Notes under the pieces: generated by a model
The model's database searches: none
Told to the model about the DNA's origin: nothing
Seen by the model: the letters and a program-made list of their open reading frames with translations, nothing else
NCBI GenBank assembly: GCA_040223615.1
Contig: JAVKFY010000027.1
Location: 1 to 64,000 of the forward strand
DNA: 64,000 nucleotides
Origin: JAVKFY01 sp040223615
Lineage (GTDB): Bacteria > Pseudomonadota > Alphaproteobacteria > GCA-2731375
Direction of reading: 5' to 3'
Position numbers and translations under genes: made by a program
Shown: positions 43,505 through 51,491 of the stretch, piece by piece
Layout: each line of letters opens with the position of its first letter
How positions within the stretch are numbered: position 1 is the stretch's first letter

Positions 43505-44956
43505 ATGACAGCACCGTCGGCTCCGGCGCGCGCCAGCCTCCGTCCCACGCCCGCTCTCCTGTTCGCCGCCGGTGCGCTGGTCTACCTGGTGATCCTCTAC
43601 CCCGGCTTCATGAGCAACGACTCCGTCGGCCAGCTCCTGCAAGCCCGGGACGGCGTCTATAGCGACTGGCATCCGCCGGTCATGGCTTTCATCTGGTCGT
43701 TCGTCGATCGGCTGTGGCCCGGGCCGACCGGCATGCTGGTGCTGCAAACCGCGCTGATCTGGATCGGTGCCTATCTGACCTGGCGGTTCGGGCTTGGCAA
43801 CGGGCCGCCCTGGCTCGGCGCGCTGTTGCTGTTCGCCGCGCTGTTCACGCCGCAAGTCTTCGGCATCGCCGGCGCAATCTGGAAAGACAACCTGATGTGG
43901 GGCGCGTTGTTCGTCGCCATCGGGAGCATACTGGCGCTCCAACGGCATGGCACGCGCGCCGACGCCGCGACCGTGCTCGCCGTCGCTGTCGGCCTGGTCG
44001 CGCTGTTCGCCAGCACGAGCCTGCGCGTCAACGCCATCTTCGCGGTCTATCCGCTGCTGGCGTGGGCCATCCATGTCGCGCTGCGGCGCGGGCTGGTGAC
44101 GTCGTCGCTGATGGCGGTGCCGCTGGCCGGGGCAATCCTGCTCGCGGGCATGGTGGTGAACCGTTCGCTGACCGACATACCCAAGCATCCCTGGATCTCG
44201 GTGGCGCTCTTCGACATCGCCGGGGTCGTCGCCAATAGCGACGATGCCGCGACCCGCCAATCGTTGGTCGAGTCGATCCCGGCACGCTATCGCGCCGGGG
44301 CGCAGGTCGCGGACGTGGCAGCGGCGTACACGCCGCGCAACTGGCTCCGCCTGCTGGATCGGTCGGGCGGCCCGCTGAGCTGGCCAACCAGCGATGCTCC
44401 CACCGGCGACGATGCGGCGGTGCGGATGCTGCCCAGCGCGTGGCTCGCCGCGATACGCGCCGACCCGACGGCCTGGCTGCGCCACCGCTGGCAGGTCTTC
44501 CGGCATGTCATCGGGCTGACCGAGGCCCGGACCTGGACGTTCGCGATGATGCAACCGAACGCCTTCACGCCAAGATACGGGAAGGACTACGGCTCCAATC
44601 CCGGCCCCTTCTGGCACCATCGAGTCCTGGAACGACGGCTGCAGCGGCTGTCGCGGCTGCCAGTGTTCCGCCCCTGGGCGCACCTGCTGCTGCTCGCGGC
44701 GATGACCGCCTGGCTGGCCTGGCGACGCCGTACCGATCTGCTGCTGCTGGCGGCCAGCGGCCTGCTGTACGAAAGCGCGCTGTTCGTCCTGGCGCCGTCG
44801 GCCGACTATCGCTATTCGCACTACATGGTATTCGTGACGCTGCTGGTCGGCGTCTTCTGTCTCACGCCGTCTGGCCGCGCAAGCGCGCCTCGGCACGGCG
44901 ACGGCCGATCAGCGGCAGCAGCGCAGCCATTTCCGGTCCGTGGTCGCGGCCGGTGA
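43505..44956 (+). CDS. Polytopic membrane protein, GT-C glycosyltransferase-like, 483 aa
   Basis: About ten to eleven membrane helices, with a large periplasmic loop near residues 240-340. The first loop after helix 1 holds MSNDSVGQLLQARDG and YSDWHPPVM, the Asp-rich pattern that marks the metal-lipid-sugar site of GT-C enzymes and of DUF6020-like proteins. It probably transfers a sugar from a lipid carrier to cell-envelope material. The exact substrate is unknown. The last 95 bases overlap the convergent gltX gene, so the C-terminal 30 residues (rich in Arg/Ala) are read from the complement of gltX and could be dispensable. Confidence 0.7.
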   Translation: MTAPSAPARASLRPTPALLFAAGALVYLVILYPGFMSNDSVGQLLQARDGVYSDWHPPVMAFIWSFVDRLWPGPTGMLVLQTALIWIGAYLTWRFGLGNGPPWLGALLLFAALFTPQVFGIAGAIWKDNLMWGALFVAIGSILALQRHGTRADAATVLAVAVGLVALFASTSLRVNAIFAVYPLLAWAIHVALRRGLVTSSLMAVPLAGAILLAGMVVNRSLTDIPKHPWISVALFDIAGVVANSDDAATRQSLVESIPARYRAGAQVADVAAAYTPRNWLRLLDRSGGPLSWPTSDAPTGDDAAVRMLPSAWLAAIRADPTAWLRHRWQVFRHVIGLTEARTWTFAMMQPNAFTPRYGKDYGSNPGPFWHHRVLERRLQRLSRLPVFRPWAHLLLLAAMTAWLAWRRRTDLLLLAASGLLYESALFVLAPSADYRYSHYMVFVTLLVGVFCLTPSGRASAPRHGDGRSAAAAQPFPVRGRGR

Positions 44957-46181
44957 GCGCCAACCGCAGCGGCCGGAACAACGCCCGGCCCTTGCGCCCG
45001 GTCTTCTGCTTCAGCGCACCGGTCCATGCCGACCAGTCCAGGTCCTCCGGCAACAGGTCGGCAGCCTCGTCCAGGAACGCCAGTTCCTCGCGCAGCGGCT
45101 CGACCGGCCCGATGCAGATCCGGGCCCAGTCGCGCGCCTCGTCCAGCTTCGACAAGTTGCCGCGCACCGCGTCCCACAATGCCGGCCCGTCGACGCCGAG
45201 ATCGCCCAGACGTGCGGCCACTTGCGCGTAGTCGGTGGCGTGCAGGACCTTCGGGTTCAGGTCGTCCAACAATTCGGTGCCGAAGCGCGCCGGATTGCGG
45301 CCCAGGCGGCCGAGGTCGAAGCTGGCGACGAGCTGGTCCAGCGACGTGAACGGCTCGATCGGATCGGCCGAGCCGATGCGGGCCAGCACGCTGTTCACCG
45401 TCATCGGCTCGTAGCCGGCTTCGCGGAGCTGGCGGAGCGACAGCGAGCCGATCCGCTTCGACAATTTCTCCCCGTCCGCGCCGGCCAGCAGGCTGTGGTG
45501 CGCGAAAGCCGGAGGCTCAGCGCCGAGCGCCCGGAACAGCTGGATCTGCGTGGCGGTGTTGCTGACATGGTCGTCGCCGCGGATCACCGTGTCGATGCCG
45601 AGCTCGATGTCGTCGACCACCGAGGTCAGGGTGTAGAGCGCGTAGCCGTCCTCGCGGATCAGCACCGGGTCGGACAGGTTCTCGGCCTCGAAATGCTGGG
45701 CCCCGTGTACCCGGTCGTCCCACTCGATGGCCTCGGCCCGCAGCAGGAAACGCCAGTGCGGTCGTCGCCCCTCGCCCTCCAGCGTGGCCTTGTCGACATC
45801 GGTGAGGTTCAGGGCGGCGCGGTCGTAGATCGGCGGCCGACCGGCCTGGCGCAGCGCGGCGCGCTTCAGGGACAGTTCCTCCGGCGTCTCGTAGCAGGCG
45901 TAGAGCCGCCCGGCGGCCTTCAACGTGGCGATGGCGTCGTCGTAGCGCGCCTGGCGCCCGGACTGTCGCTCCAGCCGATCCCAGTCCAGCCCGAGCCAGC
46001 GCATGTCCTGCTGGATGGCGTCGGCGTAGCGTTCCTCGGAGCGCTCCCGGTCGGTATCGTCGAGGCGCAGCAGGAACGACCCGCCACTGGCCCGCGCGAC
46101 CAGCCAGTTGATCAGCGCGGTGCGGGCGTTGCCGACGTGCAGCAGGCCGGTGGGGCTCGGCGCGAAACGCGTCGCGCTCAT
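44862..46181 (-). CDS. gltX: Glutamyl-tRNA synthetase, 439 aa
   Basis: Class I synthetase with HIGH-type motif in RFAPSPTGLLHVGNARTAL and KMSKS-type EKLSKRIG near residue 240. The anticodon-binding domain fills the C-terminal third. The protein is short (439 residues), as in non-discriminating or second GluRS copies of Alphaproteobacteria, which often have two gltX genes. The absence of gatABC partners here leaves the tRNA specificity open. The start MSATRFAPSP was chosen over an ATG five codons upstream. Confidence 0.93.
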   Translation of the reverse strand: MSATRFAPSPTGLLHVGNARTALINWLVARASGGSFLLRLDDTDRERSEERYADAIQQDMRWLGLDWDRLERQSGRQARYDDAIATLKAAGRLYACYETPEELSLKRAALRQAGRPPIYDRAALNLTDVDKATLEGEGRRPHWRFLLRAEAIEWDDRVHGAQHFEAENLSDPVLIREDGYALYTLTSVVDDIELGIDTVIRGDDHVSNTATQIQLFRALGAEPPAFAHHSLLAGADGEKLSKRIGSLSLRQLREAGYEPMTVNSVLARIGSADPIEPFTSLDQLVASFDLGRLGRNPARFGTELLDDLNPKVLHATDYAQVAARLGDLGVDGPALWDAVRGNLSKLDEARDWARICIGPVEPLREELAFLDEAADLLPEDLDWSAWTGALKQKTGRKGRALFRPLRLALTGRDHGPEMAALLPLIGRRRAEARLRGQTA

Positions 46182-46195
46182 GGCCGCGCTCTCCA

Positions 46196-46320
46196 CAACC
46201 CGTCATCCCGGCCGACCGAAGGGAGAGCCGGGATCAACGGCCAGCGGCTTGCGTGTCGCTGCCCGTTGATCCCGGGTCGCCCCCGGCCCAAGGCCGGGGT
46301 TGCCCGGGATGACGACAGGA
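46196..46320. repeat. Dispersed palindromic repeats between nadE and gltX
   Basis: A series of imperfect palindromes built on CCGGGATCAACGG and CCGGGTCGCC units, with an outer GTCATCC...GGGATGAC pair (about 46,202 and 46,308), fills the gap between the two minus-strand genes. Related in style to the other repeats of this window but with a different core. Confidence 0.6.
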
Positions 46321-46326
46321 ATTTCA

Positions 46327-47988
46327 TTAGCGGGCGTCGCGGAAGGCGTTGGTGATCGGGTAGCGGCGGTCGCGGCCGAAATTCTTCTGCGTGATCTTCA
46401 CGCCCGGCGGGGCCTGACGGCGCTTGTACTCGGCAATGTAGAGCAGGTGCTCGATGCGGCTGACCACGGCGGCGTCGTGACCGCGGCCGACGATCTCCTC
46501 GAACGCCATCTCCTTCTCGATCAGGCAGTGCAGGATGTCGTCCAGCGCGTCGTAGGGCGGCAGCGAGTCCTCGTCCTTCTGGTCCGGGCGCAGCTCGGCC
46601 GACGGCGGCTTGGTGATGATCGCTTCCGGGATCACCCGCCCCTGCGGGCCAAGGCAACCGGCCGGCCGGTTCTGGTTGCGCCAGTTGCAGAGCGCGAAGA
46701 CGGTGGTCTTGTAGACGTCCTTCAGCACCGAGTAGCCGCCGGCCATGTCGCCGTAGATGGTCGCGTAGCCGACCGACATTTCCGACTTGTTGCCGGTGGT
46801 CAGCACCATGTGGCCGAACTTGTTGGAGATCGCCATCAGCGCCAGGCCGCGGCTGCGCGACTGGATGTTCTCCTCGGTGATGTCGGGCTGCTTGTCGGCG
46901 AACACCTCGCCCAGCATGGCCTCGAAGGCCTCCACGGCCGGTTCGATGCCGACGGTGTCGGAGCGCGCGCCGAGCAGCTTGGCGCACTCCTCGGCGTCGG
47001 TCAGGCTGCCCTCCGACGAGTATTTCGACGGCAAGCGCACGCACCAGACCCGGTCCGGCCCCAGGGCGTCGACGGCGACGGCGGCCGACAGCGCGCTGTC
47101 GATGCCGCCCGACATGCCGAGCACGACACCGGGGAAGCGGTTCTTGTTCACGTAGTCGCGCAGGCCCAGCACCATGGTCCGGTAGACCGACTCCATGCCC
47201 TCGGCCTGGGTCGCCTGGGCTTCGGAAGCGCAGACCCAGCCGTCGGCCTCGCGGGTCCAGGTGGTCACCGCCAGGTCCTCAACGAACGACGGCATGCTCG
47301 CGGCGAGCTTGCAGTCGGCGTTCATCACCAGCGAGTTGCCGTCGAACACCAGCTCGTCCTGGCCGCCGACCAGGTTGAGGTAGACCAGCGGCAGGCCGCT
47401 CTCGGTGACGCGCGCGACGATGTGGTTCAGCCGGCTGTCGGTCTTCTCGACGTCGAACGGCGAACCATTGGGGACGATCAGCAGCTCCGCGCCGGTCTCG
47501 GCCAGGCACTCGACCACGTCCTCGAACCAGATGTCCTCGCAGATCGGCACGCCCAGCCGCACGCCCCGGAAGTTGATCGGGCCCGGAAGCGGCCCCTGGG
47601 CGAAGACCCGCATCTCGTCGAAGACGTCGTAGTTCGGCAGGTGATACTTCAGCCGCACGGCGGCGATCTTGCCGTCGTCGAGCAGCGCCACGGCATTGTA
47701 GAGCTTGCCGTCCTGGCGCCACGGCGTGCCGACCAGCAGCGCCGGACCCGGCTTGGCGGTGTCCATCGCCAGCGCCTCCAGCGCCTCGATCGCGTCGTCG
47801 ACGAAGGCCGGCTTGAGCACCAGGTCCTCCGGCGGATAGCCGATCAGGAACAGCTCGCCGGCGACGACGAGGTCGCAGCCCTTGTCCGCCGCCGCGGCGC
47901 GCGCGGTGCGCAACTTGGCGGCATTGCCGGGAATATCGCCAACGGTCGGGTTCAACTGCGCCAGCGCGATGGTCAGCTTATCTGTCAT
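46327..47988 (-). CDS. nadE: Glutamine-dependent NAD+ synthetase, 553 aa
   Basis: The last step of NAD+ synthesis: amidation of nicotinic acid adenine dinucleotide. An N-terminal nitrilase-type glutaminase domain (residues about 1-260; GELFLIGYPPEDL with Glu, CEDIWFED with the catalytic Cys) feeds ammonia to a C-terminal synthetase domain with PP-loop GMSGGIDSALSAAVA near residue 295. The length is right for the two-domain form. It lies downstream of vapBC on the same strand but is a housekeeping gene. Confidence 0.95.
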   Translation of the reverse strand: MTDKLTIALAQLNPTVGDIPGNAAKLRTARAAAADKGCDLVVAGELFLIGYPPEDLVLKPAFVDDAIEALEALAMDTAKPGPALLVGTPWRQDGKLYNAVALLDDGKIAAVRLKYHLPNYDVFDEMRVFAQGPLPGPINFRGVRLGVPICEDIWFEDVVECLAETGAELLIVPNGSPFDVEKTDSRLNHIVARVTESGLPLVYLNLVGGQDELVFDGNSLVMNADCKLAASMPSFVEDLAVTTWTREADGWVCASEAQATQAEGMESVYRTMVLGLRDYVNKNRFPGVVLGMSGGIDSALSAAVAVDALGPDRVWCVRLPSKYSSEGSLTDAEECAKLLGARSDTVGIEPAVEAFEAMLGEVFADKQPDITEENIQSRSRGLALMAISNKFGHMVLTTGNKSEMSVGYATIYGDMAGGYSVLKDVYKTTVFALCNWRNQNRPAGCLGPQGRVIPEAIITKPPSAELRPDQKDEDSLPPYDALDDILHCLIEKEMAFEEIVGRGHDAAVVSRIEHLLYIAEYKRRQAPPGVKITQKNFGRDRRYPITNAFRDAR

Positions 47989-48032
47989 GCTCGATTTCTA
48001 GGGCCAAGCGGCGAGCGCGGCAATATCGGCGG

Positions 48033-48434
48033 CTAGCGCCAGTTCTCGCAGCGCAGCCCTTTCACGCGGTGGAACTCGCGCGTGTTGGCGGTCACCAGCG
48101 TTGCATCTGCACGCAACGCCTGCGCCGCGATCATGATGTCGTAGGGGCCTATCAACCTTCCATCCGACGCAAGATCGGCACGGATTTCGGCCGCGCAATC
48201 CGCCTCATCGACACCGAAGTGCAAGACGTCGACCGGGCCGGCCAGGAAGGCACGGAGCAGCTCAGCATGCCTGTCTTGGTTGCCGCTTCGCACCACGCCG
48301 TACCAAAGCTCGAACCGCACGATCGACGAAATGGCGACCCCATCCGACATCGCCGCTCGAAGCCGACGCTGCACCGGCCCGCTCCCTTGGCGCAATGCAT
48401 CGACCACGACATTCGTGTCGAGCTGATAGCTCAA
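48033..48434 (-). CDS. vapC: VapC-family PIN-domain toxin, 133 aa
   Basis: PIN domain RNase with the first acidic residue in YQLDTNVVVDAL, the second in VRFELWYGV (Glu), and the third and fourth in LIGPYDIMIAAQA (Asp). VapC toxins cut tRNA or rRNA and are held inactive by VapB. The ATG overlaps the vapB stop by 4 nt, the classic antitoxin-toxin arrangement. All four expected acidic positions appear to be present, so the toxin is probably active. Confidence 0.9.
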   Translation of the reverse strand: MSYQLDTNVVVDALRQGSGPVQRRLRAAMSDGVAISSIVRFELWYGVVRSGNQDRHAELLRAFLAGPVDVLHFGVDEADCAAEIRADLASDGRLIGPYDIMIAAQALRADATLVTANTREFHRVKGLRCENWR

Positions 48435-48688
48435 TCGAAGCTGTCCTCGGGGTCGGGCTCCGGCATCGGCGGCTGCTCGCGGCCTTTCTCCATGAACGAG
48501 GGGTCAGCCAGCCGGTCGAGCGCCGCGAACCATTCGTCGATGTCGGTGTACATCGGCTCCAGCAGGATGCCGCCGCCTTCGACGCGCTTCACGCGCACCT
48601 TGTCGCACGACAGGCGGAACTCCTTGGGCAGACGCACCGCCTGACTGCGGCCGTGCATGAACACCTTCGCGGTTCCGGCTTTCGACAC
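48431..48688 (-). CDS. vapB: VapB-family antitoxin, AbrB-like DNA-binding domain, 85 aa
   Basis: AbrB-type swapped-hairpin domain at the N-terminus (AKVFMHGRSQAVRLPKEFRL, with the VapB signature QAVRLPKE), followed by an acidic tail (PMPEPDPEDSFD) that likely wraps around the toxin. The start is the GTG at 48688, with GGAG six bases before it. The longer frame to 48748 would read through the operator and is rejected. VapB binds the palindrome 15-38 bases upstream to control the pair. Confidence 0.87.
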   Translation of the reverse strand: MSKAGTAKVFMHGRSQAVRLPKEFRLSCDKVRVKRVEGGGILLEPMYTDIDEWFAALDRLADPSFMEKGREQPPMPEPDPEDSFD

Positions 48689-48702
48689 GATGGCCTCCAA
48701 AT

Positions 48703-48725
48703 GATATCTACCAAAGATAGATATC
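48703..48725. promoter_or_regulatory. vapBC operator: perfect 8-bp inverted repeat
   Basis: GATATCTA (48703-48710) and TAGATATC (48718-48725) are exact inverted copies separated by 7 bases, in the AT-rich leader directly upstream of vapB. This is the usual place and shape of a VapB/VapBC binding site for autoregulation. The palindrome also overlaps likely promoter elements. Confidence 0.8.
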
Positions 48726-48792
48726 AACAAGCTCTGGCACAAGCGCATATACGCGCTATGGTCGCGGCAAATCTCAATCGAACGAGGGTGAC

Positions 48793-49812
48793 ATGACGGC
48801 GACCAACAAGCAGATCCTTTTGAAGTCCCGGCCCAAGGGCTGGGTGACCCCGGACAATTTCGAGCTGGCGGAGAGTCCGGTGCCGGCGCCGGGCGACGGC
48901 GACGTGGTGGTGCGCAACCTGTTCCTGTCGGTCGACCCGTACATGCGCGGACGGATGAATGACCGGAAGTCCTACGTGCCGCCGTTCCAGATCGGCCAGC
49001 CGTTGATGGGCGGCGCGGTCGGCCAGGTTGCGACCTCCGAGAACCAGAACTTCAAGGCCGGGCAGATCGTCTCCGGCATGCTCGGCTGGGAGCAGTACAC
49101 GCTGGTCAAGGACGGCGCCGGGCTGATGGCGATTCCGCCGGCCGACGTGCCGCTATCCTGGTTCCTGGGCGTGCTCGGCATGCCGGGGATGACCGCCTAT
49201 GTCGGCTTGCTCGACATCGGCAAGCCGAAGTCGGGCGAGACGGTCTACGTCTCCGCCGCCTCCGGCGCGGTCGGCCAGATCGTCGGCCAGATCGCCAAGC
49301 TGAAGGGCTGCCACGTGGTCGGCTCGGCCGGCGACGACGCCAAGGTCGACTGGCTGACCAAGGAGGCCGGCTATGACAGCGCCTTCAACTACAAGACCGT
49401 GGGCTCGCTCGACGACGCGCTGGCCGAGCGCTGCCCCAAGGGTGTCGACATCTACTTCGAGAATGTCGGCGGCGCGATGCTCGACGCGGCGCTGAACGCG
49501 ATGAACCCGAAGGGCCGCATCGTCACCTGCGGCATGATCTCGCAGTACAACCTGGAGCAGCCCGAGGGCGTGAAGAACCTGTTCCACATCATCGGCAAGC
49601 GCCTGACGATGCAGGGCTACATCGTGTCCGACCATTTCGACCGGCTGCCGGCTTTCATCCAGGAGATGAGCGGCTGGCTGGCCGAGGGCAAGGTCCGCTA
49701 CCGCGAGGACGTGTCCGACGGCATCGAAACCGCGCCGGCGGCCTTCATCGGCATGCTGAAGGGCGAGAATTTCGGCAAGCAGGTGGTGAAGATCGCCGAG
49801 CGCGAGGGCTGA
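48793..49812 (+). CDS. Medium-chain NADP-dependent oxidoreductase, 339 aa
   Basis: Belongs to the zinc-free medium-chain reductase group of curcumin/leukotriene reductases (prostaglandin reductase/YncB-like): QILLKSRPKGWVTPDNF, SVDPYMRGRMN, and the Rossmann fold VYVSAASGAVGQIVGQIAKL. Such enzymes reduce alpha,beta-double bonds of aldehydes and ketones with NADPH. The gene starts a tandem pair with a close paralogue 2 bases downstream. GAGGGTGAC precedes the ATG. The vapBC operator lies about 68 bases upstream. Confidence 0.87.
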   Translation: MTATNKQILLKSRPKGWVTPDNFELAESPVPAPGDGDVVVRNLFLSVDPYMRGRMNDRKSYVPPFQIGQPLMGGAVGQVATSENQNFKAGQIVSGMLGWEQYTLVKDGAGLMAIPPADVPLSWFLGVLGMPGMTAYVGLLDIGKPKSGETVYVSAASGAVGQIVGQIAKLKGCHVVGSAGDDAKVDWLTKEAGYDSAFNYKTVGSLDDALAERCPKGVDIYFENVGGAMLDAALNAMNPKGRIVTCGMISQYNLEQPEGVKNLFHIIGKRLTMQGYIVSDHFDRLPAFIQEMSGWLAEGKVRYREDVSDGIETAPAAFIGMLKGENFGKQVVKIAEREG

Positions 49813-49814
49813 GC

Positions 49815-50819
49815 ATGGCCGAGACCAACCGCCAGGTGCATCTCGCCAGCCGGCCGAAAGGCTGGGTCAGCGAGGAGAATTTCACGCTGGTCGAGGCGGC
49901 GGTGCCGGAACCGGCCGAGGGCCAGGTGCTGATCCGCAACCACTACGCCTCGGTCGACCCCTACATGCGCGGTGGCATGAACGACGTCGCTTCCTACCGC
50001 CAGCCCTTCGCGCTGAACGCGACCATGCCGGGACGCACGGTCGGCGAGGTCGTGGCCTCCAGGCTGGACGGCTACCGGGAGGGCGACTTCGTCTTCGCGA
50101 TGACCGGGTGGGCCGACTACGGCCTGGCATCCGACGACGGCCAGCTGCGCAGAATCGACCCGGCGCAGGCGCCGATTTCCTACCACCTGGGCGTTCTCGG
50201 CATGCCGGGGATGACCGCCTATGTCGGCACCTACGATCTCGGCGAGCCGAAGGCGGGCGAGCAGTTCTACGTGTCGGCGGCGGCCGGCGCGGTCGGCCAA
50301 GTCGCGGGCCAGCTCGCCCGCATCCGCGGCTGCCGCGTGATCGGCTCCGCTGGCGGGCCGGAGAAAATCGCGTGGTTGACCGGCGAGCTGGGCTTCGACG
50401 GCGCCTTCGATCACCACGCGGAAGACTACACCGAAGCGCTCGACCGGCTGATGCCGGATGGCATCGACGTCTATTTCGACAATGTCGGCGGCGCCGCGCT
50501 GGACGCGGTGCTGGCGCGGGTCAACATGAACGCGCGGCTGGTCGAATGCGGCATGGTCAGCCAGTACAACCTGACCACGCCCGACGGAATCCACAACATC
50601 GCGAACATCACGCGCAACCGCGTGCGCATCCAGGGTTTCATCGTCTCCGACCACGCAGACCGGCTCGACGCCTTTCTGGACGAGGTCTCCGGCTACCTGC
50701 GCGACGGCCAGATGCACTACGCGGAGGACGTCGTCGACGGCCTGGAGAACACCCCGGCCGCCTTCATCGGCATGCTGAAGGGCGAGAACACCGGCAAGCG
50801 CGTGGTGAAGTACGTGTAG
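49815..50819 (+). CDS. Medium-chain NADP-dependent oxidoreductase, paralogue, 334 aa
   Basis: Second copy of the same family directly after the first (2-base gap), with the same motifs: HLASRPKGWVSEENF, ASVDPYMRGGMN and YVSAAAGAVGQVAGQLAR. Similarity to the first copy is clear but far from identical, so this is an old tandem duplication with possibly different substrates. It ends with the same GMLKGENTGK motif as its neighbour. Confidence 0.87.
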   Translation: MAETNRQVHLASRPKGWVSEENFTLVEAAVPEPAEGQVLIRNHYASVDPYMRGGMNDVASYRQPFALNATMPGRTVGEVVASRLDGYREGDFVFAMTGWADYGLASDDGQLRRIDPAQAPISYHLGVLGMPGMTAYVGTYDLGEPKAGEQFYVSAAAGAVGQVAGQLARIRGCRVIGSAGGPEKIAWLTGELGFDGAFDHHAEDYTEALDRLMPDGIDVYFDNVGGAALDAVLARVNMNARLVECGMVSQYNLTTPDGIHNIANITRNRVRIQGFIVSDHADRLDAFLDEVSGYLRDGQMHYAEDVVDGLENTPAAFIGMLKGENTGKRVVKYV

Positions 50820-50895
50820 CACCCGGCATGCGATAGCCGGGTCAAGGCCGGCTGAGACAAGAAGAACACGTCATGGCCGGATACGATTCGGGTGT
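50820..50895. repeat. Dispersed palindromic repeats after the reductase pair
   Basis: Imperfect palindromes of the GCCGGGTCAAGGCCGGC and GTCATGGCCGG types lie between the second reductase stop and the convergent GNAT gene, in the usual style of this window's repeats. Confidence 0.5.
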
Positions 50896-50898
50896 CTC

Positions 50899-51411
50899 TC
50901 AACCTCGCCGCCGGTACAGCACGTGCGGCAGGTCAGCGTAGGTGATGTCGCGCTCGTAGGTGAAACCGCAGGCCTGCATGACCTTCTGCGAGCCGGTGTT
51001 GCGGGGGAGCGTCCAGGCGGCGATCTCGCGGACGCCAAGCCGGGTCTCGCCGTCGGCGATCAGGGCGCCGGCCATCTCGGTGGCGTGGCCCTGGCGATGG
51101 AAGGCAGGCGCCACGCCGTAGAGCAGTTCGACCACCGGTTCGCCCTCCAAGAGGGTTAGCCGCAGGCCGCAATAGCCGACCAGCGCGCCGGCCTGATCGC
51201 GGAACACATAGCTGCCGAAACCGTAGAGCGTCCAGTGCGCCCACGCGCGCTCCAGGAACAAGCCGATGCGTTGCTCCGGCCACGGTGCGCCGTCGGCCGA
51301 CATGGTGGCGGCGAAGTCGGGATGCTGGAACATCGCCCGCAGGTCCGGCAGGTCGGAGTCGGCCGGCGGCTCGCCGACCAGCCGGGCGGTTCGCAGGGGT
51401 GCCTGATCCAT
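50899..51411 (-). CDS. GNAT-family N-acetyltransferase (RimJ-like), 170 aa
   Basis: GNAT pattern of the RimJ/RimL type: RTARLVGEPPADSDLPDL, GYCGLRLT, VVELLYGVAPAFHRQGHATE (acetyl-CoA loop) and NTGSQKVMQACGFTYERD near the end. RimJ-like enzymes acetylate protein N-termini or small molecules. The target here is unknown. The ATG at 51411 is preceded by GGAGAG. Downstream of it at about 51,440-51,475 is an imperfect hairpin (GGGCC-based) that may terminate the cytochrome gene. Confidence 0.8.
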   Translation of the reverse strand: MDQAPLRTARLVGEPPADSDLPDLRAMFQHPDFAATMSADGAPWPEQRIGLFLERAWAHWTLYGFGSYVFRDQAGALVGYCGLRLTLLEGEPVVELLYGVAPAFHRQGHATEMAGALIADGETRLGVREIAAWTLPRNTGSQKVMQACGFTYERDITYADLPHVLYRRRG

Positions 51412-51491
51412 CGTCGCTCTCCGGGCACTTCGCCAAACGGCAACGGGCCCCGCCCTTGCGAGCGAGGCCCGTCGGACTTGCCGAGCGGCGT

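Noticed and set aside
43400..44896. 498-codon frame opposite the GT-C-like gene
   Set aside because: It is Gln/Arg/Asp-rich with no hydrophobic pattern and no start signal, whereas the plus strand encodes clear membrane helices.
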